In this document: positions 54,613-62,857 of the stretch, piece by piece
How the letters are laid out: each line of letters starts with the position of its first letter
Numbering within the stretch: the stretch's first letter is position 1
DNA from: Pontimonas sp.
GTDB lineage: Bacteria; Actinomycetota; Actinomycetes; Actinomycetales; Microbacteriaceae
Length of the DNA: 64,000 bases
NCBI GenBank assembly: GCA_018402295.1
Contig: JAGYJI010000006.1
Coordinates: 248,001-312,000 of the forward strand
Direction: 5' to 3'
Translations under genes and position numbers: made by a program
The notes under the pieces: model-generated
What the model saw: only the letters and a program-made list of their open reading frames with translations
What the model was told of the DNA's origin: nothing
Databases searched by the model: none

Positions 54613-55065
54613 GTGCTTGATGACACCGAGTTGATGCGCCGCGCTCTTGACCTGGCCTCGGAAGCCCTGGCTACGGGAGATGTGCCCGTCGCGGCACTCG
54701 TGGTGGACCCCTCCGGGCTGATTGTGGCCAGTGCCACCAACACCAAAGAGCGCGACCATGACCCCACCGCTCACGCAGAGATTGTTGCCCTGCGTCTGGC
54801 CGGCCACGCCCTGGAGACTGCCAACCTTTCTGACCACACGCTGGTGGTGACCCTGGAACCCTGCGTGATGTGTGCTGGAGCAATCACCCAAGCTCGCATC
54901 TCACGACTTGTTTTCGGAGCATGGGACGCCAAGGCGGGCGCAGCCGGGAGCACGCATGACCTGGTGCGGGACCGGAGCCTGCCGCATCGGGTGCAGGAAG
55001 TTGTCGGTGGTGTGCTGGAAGAGGAGTGCGGAGCACTCCTCACCGACTTCTTTTCCCAGAAGTAG
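54613..55065 (+). CDS. tadA: tRNA-specific adenosine deaminase
   Basis: Converts A34 to inosine in tRNA-Arg(ACG). The zinc-dependent deaminase motifs are HAEIVALR with the catalytic glutamate and PCVMCAGAI with the two zinc cysteines. The length of 150 residues is normal. TAGGGT at 54601-54606 lies 6 bases before GTG 54613, so the transcript is probably leaderless. The stop abuts the next convergent stop (TAG-TTA). Confidence 0.94.
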   Translation: MLDDTELMRRALDLASEALATGDVPVAALVVDPSGLIVASATNTKERDHDPTAHAEIVALRLAGHALETANLSDHTLVVTLEPCVMCAGAITQARISRLVFGAWDAKAGAAGSTHDLVRDRSLPHRVQEVVGGVLEEECGALLTDFFSQK

Positions 55066-55464
55066 TTAGCGCACCACTCCCGGCCAGACCACGGCGATCA
55101 CCGTGTTGGCGATGGCCAGAGCTCCCGCAGTGTGCAGCAGGGGAAGGAGCTTCCGCTCGCGGCCACCGCTGCTGAGCTTCTTCTGCTTCCGATAGGCAAC
55201 GAGTGCGACGACAAAAATGATCACTGCGAGTGTTGTCTTGACCGCGATTTTGATGTGGTCCACAGCCATGTCGGGATTATCCGCAAGACGCATTTCCACG
55301 AGACCAGTGAGGAGTAGTCCCGTGACCAACTGGATTACTGCTCCGGTCAGTACCCATCCAAAGAAGTAGCCCGAGTGAGCTCTCATCTGGGCGAAGAACG
55401 GCCCGATAATCAGCGCCAGGCCGATGAAGTGCAGGATGAGAGTGATATCGCGAGCCAGTTCCAT
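55066..55464 (-). CDS. Four-helix membrane protein of unknown function
   Basis: A 132-residue protein with four clear transmembrane segments (about 7-25, 35-53, 75-95, 110-130). The pattern ILHFIGLALIIGPFFAQMR and IKIAVKTTLAVIIFVV resembles small actinobacterial proteins related to the cytochrome-like DUF2214/CopD helical bundles. I do not recognise a defined family. ATG 55464 has AGAGGAG 5-6 bases upstream. It may be co-transcribed with the small gene at 55479-55802. Confidence 0.72.
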   Translation of the reverse strand: MELARDITLILHFIGLALIIGPFFAQMRAHSGYFFGWVLTGAVIQLVTGLLLTGLVEMRLADNPDMAVDHIKIAVKTTLAVIIFVVALVAYRKQKKLSSGGRERKLLPLLHTAGALAIANTVIAVVWPGVVR

Positions 55465-55478
55465 TGTTCTCCTCTGAG

Positions 55479-55802
55479 TTAGTCCGATGCCTTGATCACA
55501 ATCACATCGGTCGGTGGTTGAGTTTCTGACGTGTCGCGCACGAGTTCCGGTTCCACGTAAATTTCGGCGTGATCTCCCACGACTTCTCGCACGCGACGCT
55601 TTGCATCATTGAGTGCGTGGGCGAGGACATAACTGGGCAGTGTCTCGGCAAGCTGAACGGTGGCAGCAATAACCCAGTGGCCATCAGGCTCGGCGGTCAC
55701 CGAGAGGCGCAAGACCGCGTCAGCGTCTGGACCATCGAGGAGTGCGGTCAGGATGGGTTCTCGGGGAGGAAGCGGTTCTTTCGACTTCTTCTTGTCACCC
55801 AT
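55479..55802 (-). CDS. Conserved-type soluble protein of unknown function
   Basis: A 107-residue protein with a basic N-terminus (GDKKKSKEPLPP) and an alpha/beta domain ending EIYVEPELVRD. The end VREVVGDHAEIYVEPELV recalls the cytoplasmic tail of cation diffusion facilitators, where acidic/His residues bind metal, but the rest does not match, so no function is assigned. It ends 14 bases before the membrane protein gene on the same strand. Confidence 0.65.
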   Translation of the reverse strand: MGDKKKSKEPLPPREPILTALLDGPDADAVLRLSVTAEPDGHWVIAATVQLAETLPSYVLAHALNDAKRRVREVVGDHAEIYVEPELVRDTSETQPPTDVIVIKASD

Positions 55803-55861
55803 TGTGTTATTCCATTCCTAGCGACGGTGCCAACAACGTCTGTCCAATCTACACTGGCATC

Positions 55862-56686
55862 GTGACGCTCTCTCTTCCTCGTATTGCAATTCTCGGCACC
55901 GGACATATGGGTGGTGCGATTCTTAGCGGCCTCACACACACCCTGGAGGCTCCCTCCACAATTCGAGTGACGACGGCAACAGCGGCGTCTGCCCGGGTGC
56001 TTGCCGGCAAAGGTGTGGAGGCGCGGAGTCTCGAGGAGGACGCCACCGCAAACCAGTGGGCAATCGAGCAGGCCGACATCATCATTCTGGGAGTCAAGCC
56101 CCACTACCTCCTGGGATTGCTGGAGGAGGTTGCTCCTTCTGCCCCAGCATCTGCCGTGATGGTGAGTATCGCAGCAGGCATCACCGTGGCGCAGATGGAA
56201 AGCATCTGGCCGGGCGCTGTGGTGCGCACAATGCCGAACACTCCCTCGCAGGTGGGTAAAGGGGTCACCGGTTTGAGTTCTGGCTCTCAGGTCAGCGCCG
56301 ACCAGGTGCGCTCGGTCAGAGAAGTTTTCGAGACGGTAGGGAGTGTGCTGGAGGTTGAGGAGGAATCTCTCAACGCGTTGAGCACCTTCTCCGGATCGGG
56401 CCCTGCGTTCGTCTATTTCTTCATCGAGCGTTTCATGGAGGTGGCACTAGAGCACGGGTTCACCCAGGAGCAGGCCACCACCATGGTGCAGGGCACCTTC
56501 GCTGGGGCAATGGAACTCTTGGAGAGCTCGGGACACACTCCCGAGGAGCTCCGCGAAGCCGTCACAAGCCCCGGTGGCACCACCCAGGCCGCACTCGAGG
56601 TGTATCGCTCTGCCGACTTGAGCGCCATCATTCGTGACGCCAGCGCCGCCGCTATTGCCAGAGCTCAGGAGATGGCGAAGGGCTAG
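55862..56686 (+). CDS. proC: Pyrroline-5-carboxylate reductase
   Basis: Last step of proline synthesis, reducing pyrroline-5-carboxylate with NAD(P)H. The N-terminal Rossmann motif is ILGTGHMGGAILSGL, and the family C-terminal signature is seen as GSGPAFVYFFIERFME and REAVTSPGGTTQAALEV. GTG 55862 gives 274 residues; a longer frame upstream is not family-like. TACACT at 55850-55855 lies 6 bases before the start (leaderless). The stop abuts that of the potassium gene (TAG-TTA). Confidence 0.95.
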   Translation: MTLSLPRIAILGTGHMGGAILSGLTHTLEAPSTIRVTTATAASARVLAGKGVEARSLEEDATANQWAIEQADIIILGVKPHYLLGLLEEVAPSAPASAVMVSIAAGITVAQMESIWPGAVVRTMPNTPSQVGKGVTGLSSGSQVSADQVRSVREVFETVGSVLEVEEESLNALSTFSGSGPAFVYFFIERFMEVALEHGFTQEQATTMVQGTFAGAMELLESSGHTPEELREAVTSPGGTTQAALEVYRSADLSAIIRDASAAAIARAQEMAKG

Positions 56687-57358
56687 TTACTTATCCAGTG
56701 CTGCGAAAGTCTCGATGTCTTCGTTGGTCCCCGAGACGATGATCAGGTCGTGGTTGGTGACCACGGTGTTCTCCGTGGCATAGGTGAAGGGCTTGCCGGG
56801 GGATTTCACACCCACCACAGTGATGTTGTATTTCGAGCGCACCTTGGAGTCCGTCAGGGACAGGCCTCGAATAGGTTTCGGCGGATACATCTTCACCAGG
56901 GCAAAGTTGTCGTCGAAGCGGATGAAGTCGATCATGCGACCAGATACCAGGTGGGCGACTCGCTCGCCCGCTTCGCGCTCGGGATAGATCACCCGGTGGG
57001 CGCCAATCCGGGTCAAGATTTTTCCGTGGGATTCGCTAATGGCTTTTGCCCAAATCTGGGGGACCTTCATATCCACCAGGTTGGTGGTAATCAGCACGCT
57101 GGCCTCAATGGAGGACCCGGTCGCTACGACCGCAATGGGGAAGTCTCGGGCACCGATTTGTTCCAGGGCATTCACGTTCCGGGCATCGAGCACTGCGGTG
57201 TGCTTGACACGGTCTGACCATTTCTGAACCAGAGCTGGGTCTTCATCAACAGCCAGAACATCGCGGCCCAGCTTGTCGAGCTCGCCCGCTGTGGCGGCAC
57301 CGAAGCGACCCAGACCAATGACGAGGACGGGGGCATCATGGGGAATCTTGTCAACCAA
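56687..57358 (-). CDS. trkA: TrkA/KtrA-type potassium uptake regulatory subunit
   Basis: A 223-residue cytoplasmic RCK protein that gates the potassium channel subunit encoded upstream. The RCK_N domain has the nucleotide motif VLVIGLGRFGAATAGELDKLG near residues 11-31 (first part cited), and the RCK_C domain has LVKMYPPKPIRGLSL. NAD(H)/ATP or c-di-AMP binding is known for the family; which applies here is open. The start lies inside the 3' end of the trkH gene (8-base overlap). Confidence 0.92.
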   Translation of the reverse strand: MVDKIPHDAPVLVIGLGRFGAATAGELDKLGRDVLAVDEDPALVQKWSDRVKHTAVLDARNVNALEQIGARDFPIAVVATGSSIEASVLITTNLVDMKVPQIWAKAISESHGKILTRIGAHRVIYPEREAGERVAHLVSGRMIDFIRFDDNFALVKMYPPKPIRGLSLTDSKVRSKYNITVVGVKSPGKPFTYATENTVVTNHDLIIVSGTNEDIETFAALDK

Positions 57359-58881
57359 CGATCGGCCTTTCTTTTGCTCGGCGGTACACCGTCTGACGGT
57401 GGGTGCCGCTGAGTGCGGTAGCGAGTGTCACTGTACCAACACGACCCAACAGCATGGTTGCCGAGAGGACGTACTTTGCGGAATCGGGAAGGTCATTACT
57501 GGTGAGACCAGCACTCAAGCCACAGGTGGCAAATGCTGAAATCACATCGAAGAGGACCTTGTCCAGTGGCGCATCGGTGATGCGCATAATCGTGATGGTG
57601 GCGATTGCCACAATGCTTGCTCCCCACAACACCACGCTCACCGCGAGGCGAACGGTGTCGGAGGGGATTCGTCGCTCATACGCCACGATGTCTTGGTTTC
57701 CTCGCGCCTCAGCGAACGCTGCGAGGAACAAAATTGCCAGGGTGGTGACTTTAATTCCCCCGGCAGTGGATGCTGACCCACCCCCGACAAACATGAGCAT
57801 GTCCAGGACCAGCAGAGTCGCGCCGTTCATCTCGGAGGTGTCCACGGTGTTGAACCCTCCCGAGCGCGACATCATGGAGACAAACAACGCCGTCATCGGT
57901 CGATAGGCACCGGGCTGGGAGCCCAATGTTTTCTCGTTACCCCACTCGAGAGACCCAATGGCCAGTGCACCAATCACCAACAGGATGGTGGTGGTGGTCA
58001 GGGTCAGCTTGGCGTGAATGCCGAGGCGAGCGTGGTCGAGCGTGCGACGAAGTCTCCGCAGACGCACAGTTTTGAGAGCACGAGCAATCGCATAAATGAC
58101 CGGGAAACCAATACTTCCCAGGAAGACCCCAATACCGATGGTGAACACCATGATGGGGTCATTCAGGAACGGCGAGAGACCATCAACCAGGGGAACGAAC
58201 CCCGTGTTGGTGAAGGCAGACGCCGCGAGGTATCCGCCCTGCCAGAGCGCGCTCACCGGGTCGAGACCCCAGGCCAGGAGCCGGGGAACGATGATGGCGG
58301 CCAGTGCCAGCTCGATGACGACAACACTGATGAGGACGGTCTTGAGTAAACCCTTGACCTCGGACAGGCGCATCCCGTGAGAGTCCCCGCCGTCCCGCTC
58401 GTGCAGGCGCGACGGGTCAACATCACCCGCCATCATTTTCCGAACCGAGAGACCCAATCGCTTGGAGGCTATGACGGCAAGAATCGTGGCCAAGGTCATG
58501 ACGCCGATTCCCCCGATTTGGAGACCCAGGAACACCACGAGGTGACCAAAGGGCAGACCAGTGGGTGGCCATGTTCACCACGGTGAGACCCGTCACACAG
58601 ATCGCCGACACCGCGGTGAAGAGAGCATCTGCCAGGGGAGTTATCTCCCCAGTCGCTGAGGCGATAGGCAACATCAACAGGACAGTGGTGACGGTAATCA
58701 GGAACAGGAAAATGAAGATGGTGGCGGTTGCAGCACCGCCGCCCACCACTGCTTGGGCACGAAAGAGCAGCCCACGCAGACCGGCGGGTGCGGAATAGGG
58801 CGCGAGCCCCGGCACCGCGGAGAGTGGGCGCGAGCGACGCCGAATTGAGCGGCGCTTAAACGTCCCTAGCCATGACGACAC
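57351..58881 (-). CDS. trkH: TrkH/KtrB-type potassium transporter (frameshifted)
   Basis: The membrane channel of a Trk/Ktr potassium uptake system, with four pore repeats. Filter-region glycines are seen in AICVTGLTVVNMATHWS, AFTNTGFVP, MSRSGGFNTVDTSEM and AFATCGLSAGLTSNDLP. The N-terminal part and the rest are in different frames. Removing one base near 58554 gives HWSPFGHLVVFLGLQIGGIG, matching the family, and 509 residues. It starts at ATG 58881 and overlaps trkA at its 3' end. Confidence 0.92.
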
Positions 58882-58965
58882 GTCACGCGGCCTTCTTTCT
58901 CATCCGAACTTCAGACAACCGCCAGCCATGGTACTCCCACCGGGGTGCGAGTACGCTACCCCTTT

Positions 58966-59340
58966 ATGAGCGATGTGTTTGATGTTCTTGCCGATTCCAC
59001 CCGCCGCGACATTGTGGACCTGCTGCGTTCTGGGTCGGAGATGAGTGTGGGACAGCTGGTGGAGTCCCTGGGGATTACCCAACCCACGGTGTCCAAGCAC
59101 TTGAAAGTGTTGCGGGACGCGGGTGTTGTTGTGGCTCGGGAGGAAGGCCAGCACCGTTACTACCGATTCGATGAGAGGTCCCTGTCCGACGTGCAGACCT
59201 GGGTCGGTGGCGTGACCACCGCGTCGAGTGCTGGCGCGGATCCTTTTGTGGATTTGCGCGAACCAGGAATGGCCGTGGGGTCTGTGGCGAAAGACGTCAT
59301 GACCTGGGTCGATGACGTTATGGCCAAGATTCGACGCTAG
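58966..59340 (+). CDS. ArsR-family winged-helix regulator
   Basis: A 124-residue DNA-binding protein. The helix-turn-helix spans about residues 22-60 (VGQLVESLGITQPTVSKHLK), followed by the wing EEGQHRYYRFDE. There is no cysteine or histidine metal site of the classic ArsR/SmtB types, so it probably does not sense metal directly; the ligand is unknown. ATG 58966 is preferred because MSDVFDVLADSTRRDIV is the usual start, and TACGCT at 58952-58957 lies 8 bases upstream without a ribosome site. It is divergent from trkH. Confidence 0.85.
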   Translation: MSDVFDVLADSTRRDIVDLLRSGSEMSVGQLVESLGITQPTVSKHLKVLRDAGVVVAREEGQHRYYRFDERSLSDVQTWVGGVTTASSAGADPFVDLREPGMAVGSVAKDVMTWVDDVMAKIRR

Positions 59341-59402
59341 CCCTTTACAGGCTTCGGGCATCGCTCTAGGGTTGAGCAGTTACCAGACCACAGAAAGTTG
59401 TC

Positions 59403-59612
59403 ATGTCCCAGCCGCTCTCTCAGATGCGATTTCTCACCGTGGGTGAGGTCGCAGACATGATGCGTGTGTCCACCATGACCGTCTACCGGCTTGTGCACTC
59501 AGGAGAGCTCCCCGCGGTGCGGTTTGGACGCTCCTTTCGGATTCCCGAATCTGCTGTGTCCAGCATTGTCTTCTCTGCGGGCGAGGTCCGAGAAATGGGT
59601 GAGGTCGGCTGA
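59403..59612 (+). CDS. bldC: BldC-type MerR-like helix-turn-helix protein
   Basis: A 69-residue DNA-binding protein resembling Streptomyces BldC, which binds DNA cooperatively and controls development there. The HTH is LTVGEVADMMRVSTMTVYRL with the wing HSGELPAVRFGRSFRIPESA. Short excisionase-family proteins are similar, but the invariant FLTVGEVADMMRVS block and the neighbour encoding the bS22-like protein favour BldC. Its role in a non-sporulating aquatic cell is unknown. Confidence 0.88.
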   Translation: MSQPLSQMRFLTVGEVADMMRVSTMTVYRLVHSGELPAVRFGRSFRIPESAVSSIVFSAGEVREMGEVG

Positions 59613-59691
59613 GCATTCGGCTCTGCGCTAGACTCCCTAAGTTGTCTGCTGGCAGATAACCACCAACGACACCAGGTCTAAAGGAAACTTC

Positions 59692-59790
59692 ATGGGTTCT
59701 GTTATCAAGAAGCGCCGCAAGCGTATGGCGAAGAAGAAGCACCGCAAGTTGCTTCGCAAGACTCGCCACCAGCGTCGCAATAAGAAGTAG
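59692..59790 (+). CDS. Small ribosomal protein bS22 (AURKAIP1/COX24-type, 32 aa)
   Basis: A 32-residue, very basic peptide beginning MGSVIKKRRKRMAKKKHRK and ending QRRNKK. This is the actinobacterial bS22/AURKAIP1-COX24 protein known from mycobacterial ribosome structures, bound near the decoding region of the 30S subunit. It is below normal ORF size limits and is often missed. AAAGGA lies 7 bases before ATG 59692. It is followed by a good terminator and preceded by bldC, a common order in actinobacteria. Confidence 0.93.
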   Translation: MGSVIKKRRKRMAKKKHRKLLRKTRHQRRNKK

Positions 59791-59805
59791 CGACCGACGG
59801 TAGGG

Positions 59806-59838
59806 GACGCTGGTCACGTTTTAGTGACCGGCGTTTTT
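59806..59838 (+). terminator. Intrinsic terminator after the bS22 gene
   Basis: GGTCAC-GTTTTA-GTGACC stem, extended to ACGC/GCGT with one mismatch, followed by TTTTT. It overlaps the last codons of the convergent HAD phosphatase gene (stop at 59821-59823), so one hairpin is shared with coding sequence on the other strand. Confidence 0.75.
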
Positions 59839-60573
59839 CTCTGCCTTCTTGGATCGGTGTGATTGGTGACGATTGGTCGATGTGGGCCAAATCACGGGCC
59901 AGCCATTGGCGGTGGCGTGCGCGAGGAGTGCGTGGTCCGGGTTGACCACTACCGGGTGCCCCACACTCGTGAGAAGCGGAATGTCGGCGACAGAGTCTGA
60001 GTAGGCATAACAGTGGGCGAGATCAACCTGGGATGTCTGCGCGTGCGCGGCCGCCGCTTCTGCTTTCAGGGGGCCATGGAGAAGCTCACCGTCAATCTCG
60101 CCAGTGAAGGCGCCATCTTTCTCCTCCAGCGCTGTTCCCATCGCTCCGGCGAGTGCCAAGTCACGGGCCATGACGGAGGCAAGCGCTTGGGGGCTTGCGG
60201 TCAGTAACCAGACCTGATGACCCTGCGATTTGTGCCACGTGATGCGCTCGATCATCTCGGGGAAGATTTTTGGTGCGATGGATCGACGCCAAGCGCTCTC
60301 CGCAACTTTCTCGAAATCTTCCACCCGGTGGCCAGCCACCAGAGACTGGGCCCTCTCCCGGGTTGACTTGACCCGCTTCGTCGTTTCCCCTTTGCGGATG
60401 AAGTTGCGCTGTTGAAAGAGTGCGGGGAGGACATGGTGCCATTTGATGAGCCCGGACTTCCAGGCTTCGATGCCAAACATATAGATGGTCGCCCCCTTGA
60501 CCAGCGTGTTGTCCACATCGACAAACACCATGACCGGCGGGGAGCCGGCCGGAGTTGCCCTGGAGGGAGTCAT
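59821..60573 (-). CDS. HAD-IB family phosphatase (SerB-like)
   Basis: A 250-residue hydrolase of the haloacid dehalogenase superfamily, subfamily IB. The nucleophile motif VFVDVDNTLVKGATIYMFG is near residues 15-33, the second motif LLTASPQALAS near 123-133, and the third CYAYSDSVADIPLL near 187-200. Many actinobacteria have such SerB2-like proteins near glutaredoxin genes. The substrate may be phosphoserine or a lipid phosphate and cannot be told. TATGCT lies 8 bases before the ATG (leaderless). Confidence 0.87.
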   Translation of the reverse strand: MTPSRATPAGSPPVMVFVDVDNTLVKGATIYMFGIEAWKSGLIKWHHVLPALFQQRNFIRKGETTKRVKSTRERAQSLVAGHRVEDFEKVAESAWRRSIAPKIFPEMIERITWHKSQGHQVWLLTASPQALASVMARDLALAGAMGTALEEKDGAFTGEIDGELLHGPLKAEAAAAHAQTSQVDLAHCYAYSDSVADIPLLTSVGHPVVVNPDHALLAHATANGWPVIWPTSTNRHQSHRSKKAEKNAGH

Positions 60574-60597
60574 GGTGTCTCAGCATAGGCTTTGCGC

Positions 60598-60876
60598 ATG
60601 GGAAGTGTGCAGGTGACAGTCATTGGGACAGACGAGTGCCACCTCTGTGACGATGCCACCGAACTGATTGAGTCTGTGCTCCCCGAGTTCCACAACGTGA
60701 GCCTGGAGAAGCGTCAGCTCGGGGAGAACCCAGAGTGGCTCGAGTTCTACAGTGACAAGATTCCTGTCATTCTGATTGACGGGGTCGAGCATGGGTACTG
60801 GCGAGTCAACGAGAAGATTTTCCGAGGCGCACTGGCCCAGGCTGGAGCCCTTCCCCGCACGAGTGATTCGGAGTAG
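60598..60876 (+). CDS. Glutaredoxin-like protein (DUF836 type)
   Basis: A 92-residue thioredoxin-fold protein with the redox motif TDECHLCDDATEL (Cys-x-x-Cys at residues 12-15) and the cis-Pro loop SDKIPVILIDG. It probably catalyses thiol-disulfide exchange; its electron donor is unknown (actinobacteria use mycothiol). ATG 60598 is preferred over the TTG two codons earlier. It is divergent from the HAD phosphatase gene and lies 9 bases before the NUDIX gene. Confidence 0.87.
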   Translation: MGSVQVTVIGTDECHLCDDATELIESVLPEFHNVSLEKRQLGENPEWLEFYSDKIPVILIDGVEHGYWRVNEKIFRGALAQAGALPRTSDSE

Positions 60877-60885
60877 AAAAGTCTT

Positions 60886-61425
60886 ATGTCTTCCACCAGA
60901 ACTCCTGACCCCAACCCCGGGTGGCTCTCCGACGAGGAACTAGCTGAGATTCGCCACCGCTTGCCCCTTCTCTATGTGGAGGCGGTGCCTGTCCGACTGG
61001 ATGGCCAGGGCAACGTCAGCGAAGTGGGTCTGCTCCTTCGGGTGTCCTCCGAGGGCGCTATTGCCCGAGCCCTCGTCGCTGGCCGGGTCATGTTCGGTGA
61101 GACCGTGCGTGACGCGCTCTTTCGGCACCTGGAGAAAGACTTGGGGCCGATGGCGTTCCCCCAAATACCTCCCACGCCTCAACCCGCGCACATCGCCGAG
61201 TACTTTCCATTCCCCGGTTCGAAGTATCAGGACGCTCGGCAACACGCAGTGTCGCTTGTGTATGTGGTCCCGGTGACGGGAACCTGCGACCCCCGCCAAG
61301 ACGCTCTGGAACTCACCTGGATGACACCAGAGCAGGTCACGTCCCACGAGGTTCTCGTGGAGATGGAGGGCGGCCGCGGCTCACTGGTGAAAGCGGCGCT
61401 TGCCAGCGTTGGCGCTCTTCCCTAG
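60886..61425 (+). CDS. NUDIX hydrolase family protein (DUF4916)
   Basis: A 179-residue protein with a NUDIX-like fold in the actinobacterial DUF4916 group. Conserved blocks are GWLSDEELAEIRHRLPLLYV, the degenerate NUDIX box region AGRVMFGETVRDALFRHLEK and QHAVSLVYVVPVTG. The strict GX5EX7REUXEEXGU box is not complete, so catalysis is uncertain. The stop interlocks with the methyltransferase gene stop (CTAG). Confidence 0.83.
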   Translation: MSSTRTPDPNPGWLSDEELAEIRHRLPLLYVEAVPVRLDGQGNVSEVGLLLRVSSEGAIARALVAGRVMFGETVRDALFRHLEKDLGPMAFPQIPPTPQPAHIAEYFPFPGSKYQDARQHAVSLVYVVPVTGTCDPRQDALELTWMTPEQVTSHEVLVEMEGGRGSLVKAALASVGALP

Positions 61426-62087
61426 CGAGTAGCTAACGCCACAATGTCACGGACGACCACAGACTGACCATCAGGGGTGCTCTGCTCCCGGTTGTGCAGA
61501 TCCACGGTTCTCTTGGTCCAGGTGCGAGGAATCGCCGCCGTGAGTTCTGTGTGGTCAAACATCAAGTCTGCCGGAGGCCTGCGAAGGCCCGCCTCGAGAT
61601 CCTCGAGTGAGTGCCCCACAATCAGCAGAGTTCCCCCGGGCGCAACAGCCTGCACCAGTTTTTTCCAGAGGACCTTTCGATCAGCTGCCGGAATGTGGAG
61701 AAAGTGCGCTGTGACGAGGTCGTAGCGCTCGGGTGGGGTGGGTAACGGGTCTGCCACCACGTCGGAGGCAATCCAGCGCACGTTGCGCGTAATTCCATCC
61801 TTCGCCACCCGAGTCGTGCGCTCTGCCTCGCCGCGGGCGAGAGCCCTTGGCGATGCGTCCACGGCGGTCACCTCGAAACCCTGTTCAGCCAGCCAGAGGG
61901 CATCGGCTCCTTCCCCGCATCCCACCTCCAAGGCATGGCCCACAGCAGTGCCAGTGAGGGAGCTCACCAGGGTGGGATTAACCCGCCCGCTCCACATGGT
62001 CGAGTTGTAGCGGGCTTCCCAGATGCGGGTACTCTCGCTCTGCCACTGGGGGCGAGGCGCTTCATCATGCGGTGGCGCCACCACCAA
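61422..62087 (-). CDS. Class I SAM-dependent methyltransferase
   Basis: A 221-residue methyltransferase with motif I HALEVGCGEGADALWLAEQG near residues 51-70, motif II VTAVDASPRALARG and FLHIPAADRKVLWKKL. It resembles the tellurite-resistance/TehB-like and thiopurine groups, but the substrate is unknown. The N-terminal RIWEARYNSTMWSGRVNPTL is family-like. The GTG start at 62087 lies 124 bases inside the upstream gene, an unusually large overlap, so a start further in or an unseen frame error near the G run 62048-62052 is possible. Confidence 0.83.
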   Translation of the reverse strand: MVVAPPHDEAPRPQWQSESTRIWEARYNSTMWSGRVNPTLVSSLTGTAVGHALEVGCGEGADALWLAEQGFEVTAVDASPRALARGEAERTTRVAKDGITRNVRWIASDVVADPLPTPPERYDLVTAHFLHIPAADRKVLWKKLVQAVAPGGTLLIVGHSLEDLEAGLRRPPADLMFDHTELTAAIPRTWTKRTVDLHNREQSTPDGQSVVVRDIVALATR

Positions 62088-62503
62088 AAGATCCTGAAAC
62101 CTAGTCCCATGAAGGGCGTGAGGATTCCCGCATCAAAGTCGAGTTCGTCCTCCAGGATTGTGGGACCCACACCGCTGGGGCGAAGAGTCATGGTGTGCTG
62201 GAACCTGGTCACCTGGGCAAGCGCTCCGGTGAGGCCCCGCCCGAGGTCTTGGAAAGTTCTCGTCATACCCTCGGCAGTGCTCACCGGGTTAATCTCCTGG
62301 GTTCCCAGGCTGAGGACACCGAGCGCCCTTACGCGAACGACGTAGGTCTTCCCAGATTCATAGCGGTTGGGGAACGGAGCAGGGCTGAGCGCCTCAAATC
62401 CAAGGAAGGGCTGTGACACAGCGCGAAAGACCTCGGGATTGTGGAGCGCGTCACAAGCTTGGGGGACAGTGCAGGGCAGTGACACCTGGAGAGAAAACTT
62501 CAT
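61964..62503 (-). CDS. DUF2505/SRPBCC-like protein
   Basis: A 179-residue protein with the START-like (SRPBCC) pattern of DUF2505: MKFSLQVSLPCTVPQACDAL, ALGVLSLGTQEINPVSTAEG and GILTPFMGLGFRIFWWWRHR. Such proteins bind lipids or hydrophobic ligands; the role here is unknown. The last ~40 codons overlap the methyltransferase gene and look unlike the family, so the true end may be near 62050. ATG 62503 is the only good start. Confidence 0.72.
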   Translation of the reverse strand: MKFSLQVSLPCTVPQACDALHNPEVFRAVSQPFLGFEALSPAPFPNRYESGKTYVVRVRALGVLSLGTQEINPVSTAEGMTRTFQDLGRGLTGALAQVTRFQHTMTLRPSGVGPTILEDELDFDAGILTPFMGLGFRIFWWWRHRMMKRLAPSGRARVPASGKPATTRPCGAGGLIPPW

Positions 62504-62554
62504 CGGGGCCTTGTCTTCATCGGACGTTCAGAATGGCGGACTACTCTCCAGACT

Positions 62555-62857
62555 ATGAGAGCTCACCTAAATGGAACTGTGATTGCTGAAGCGCCTGAGT
62601 CTGATCTGGTCAAGATCGAGGGCAACTGGTATTTTCCTCCTTCTTCTGTCAAGCAGGAGTTTTTGCTGAAGAGCCCCACCCCCTACATCTGCCCCTGGAA
62701 GGGTGAGTGCCAGTACTACACGATTACCGTGGACGGGCAGTCCTATCAGGATCGGGCTTTTTCCTACGATGAGCTGCGGCCGGGAGCGGTGGAGCGCGTG
62801 GGTACAGACTTCACCGGGTATGTGGCGTTCTGGAAAGAGATTACGGTCGAGGACTAA
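62555..62857 (+). CDS. DUF427 domain protein
   Basis: A 100-residue beta-tent-fold protein. DUF427 features are visible: GNWYFPPSSVKQEFLLKSP, CPWKGECQYYTITVDGQ and the end GTDFTGYVAFWKEITVED. The conserved cysteine/lysine (CPWKG) is present. The function is not established. TACTCT at 62542-62547 lies 7 bases before the ATG (leaderless). The stop interlocks with the SprT-like gene (CTAA). Confidence 0.9.
   Translation: MRAHLNGTVIAEAPESDLVKIEGNWYFPPSSVKQEFLLKSPTPYICPWKGECQYYTITVDGQSYQDRAFSYDELRPGAVERVGTDFTGYVAFWKEITVED

Noticed and set aside
539..58881. Programmed ribosomal frameshifting or mass pseudogenisation as the cause of broken frames
   Set aside because: Breaks occur at unrelated sites without slippery heptamers and downstream structures, affect essential genes, and are each fixed by one base; sequencing error fits better.
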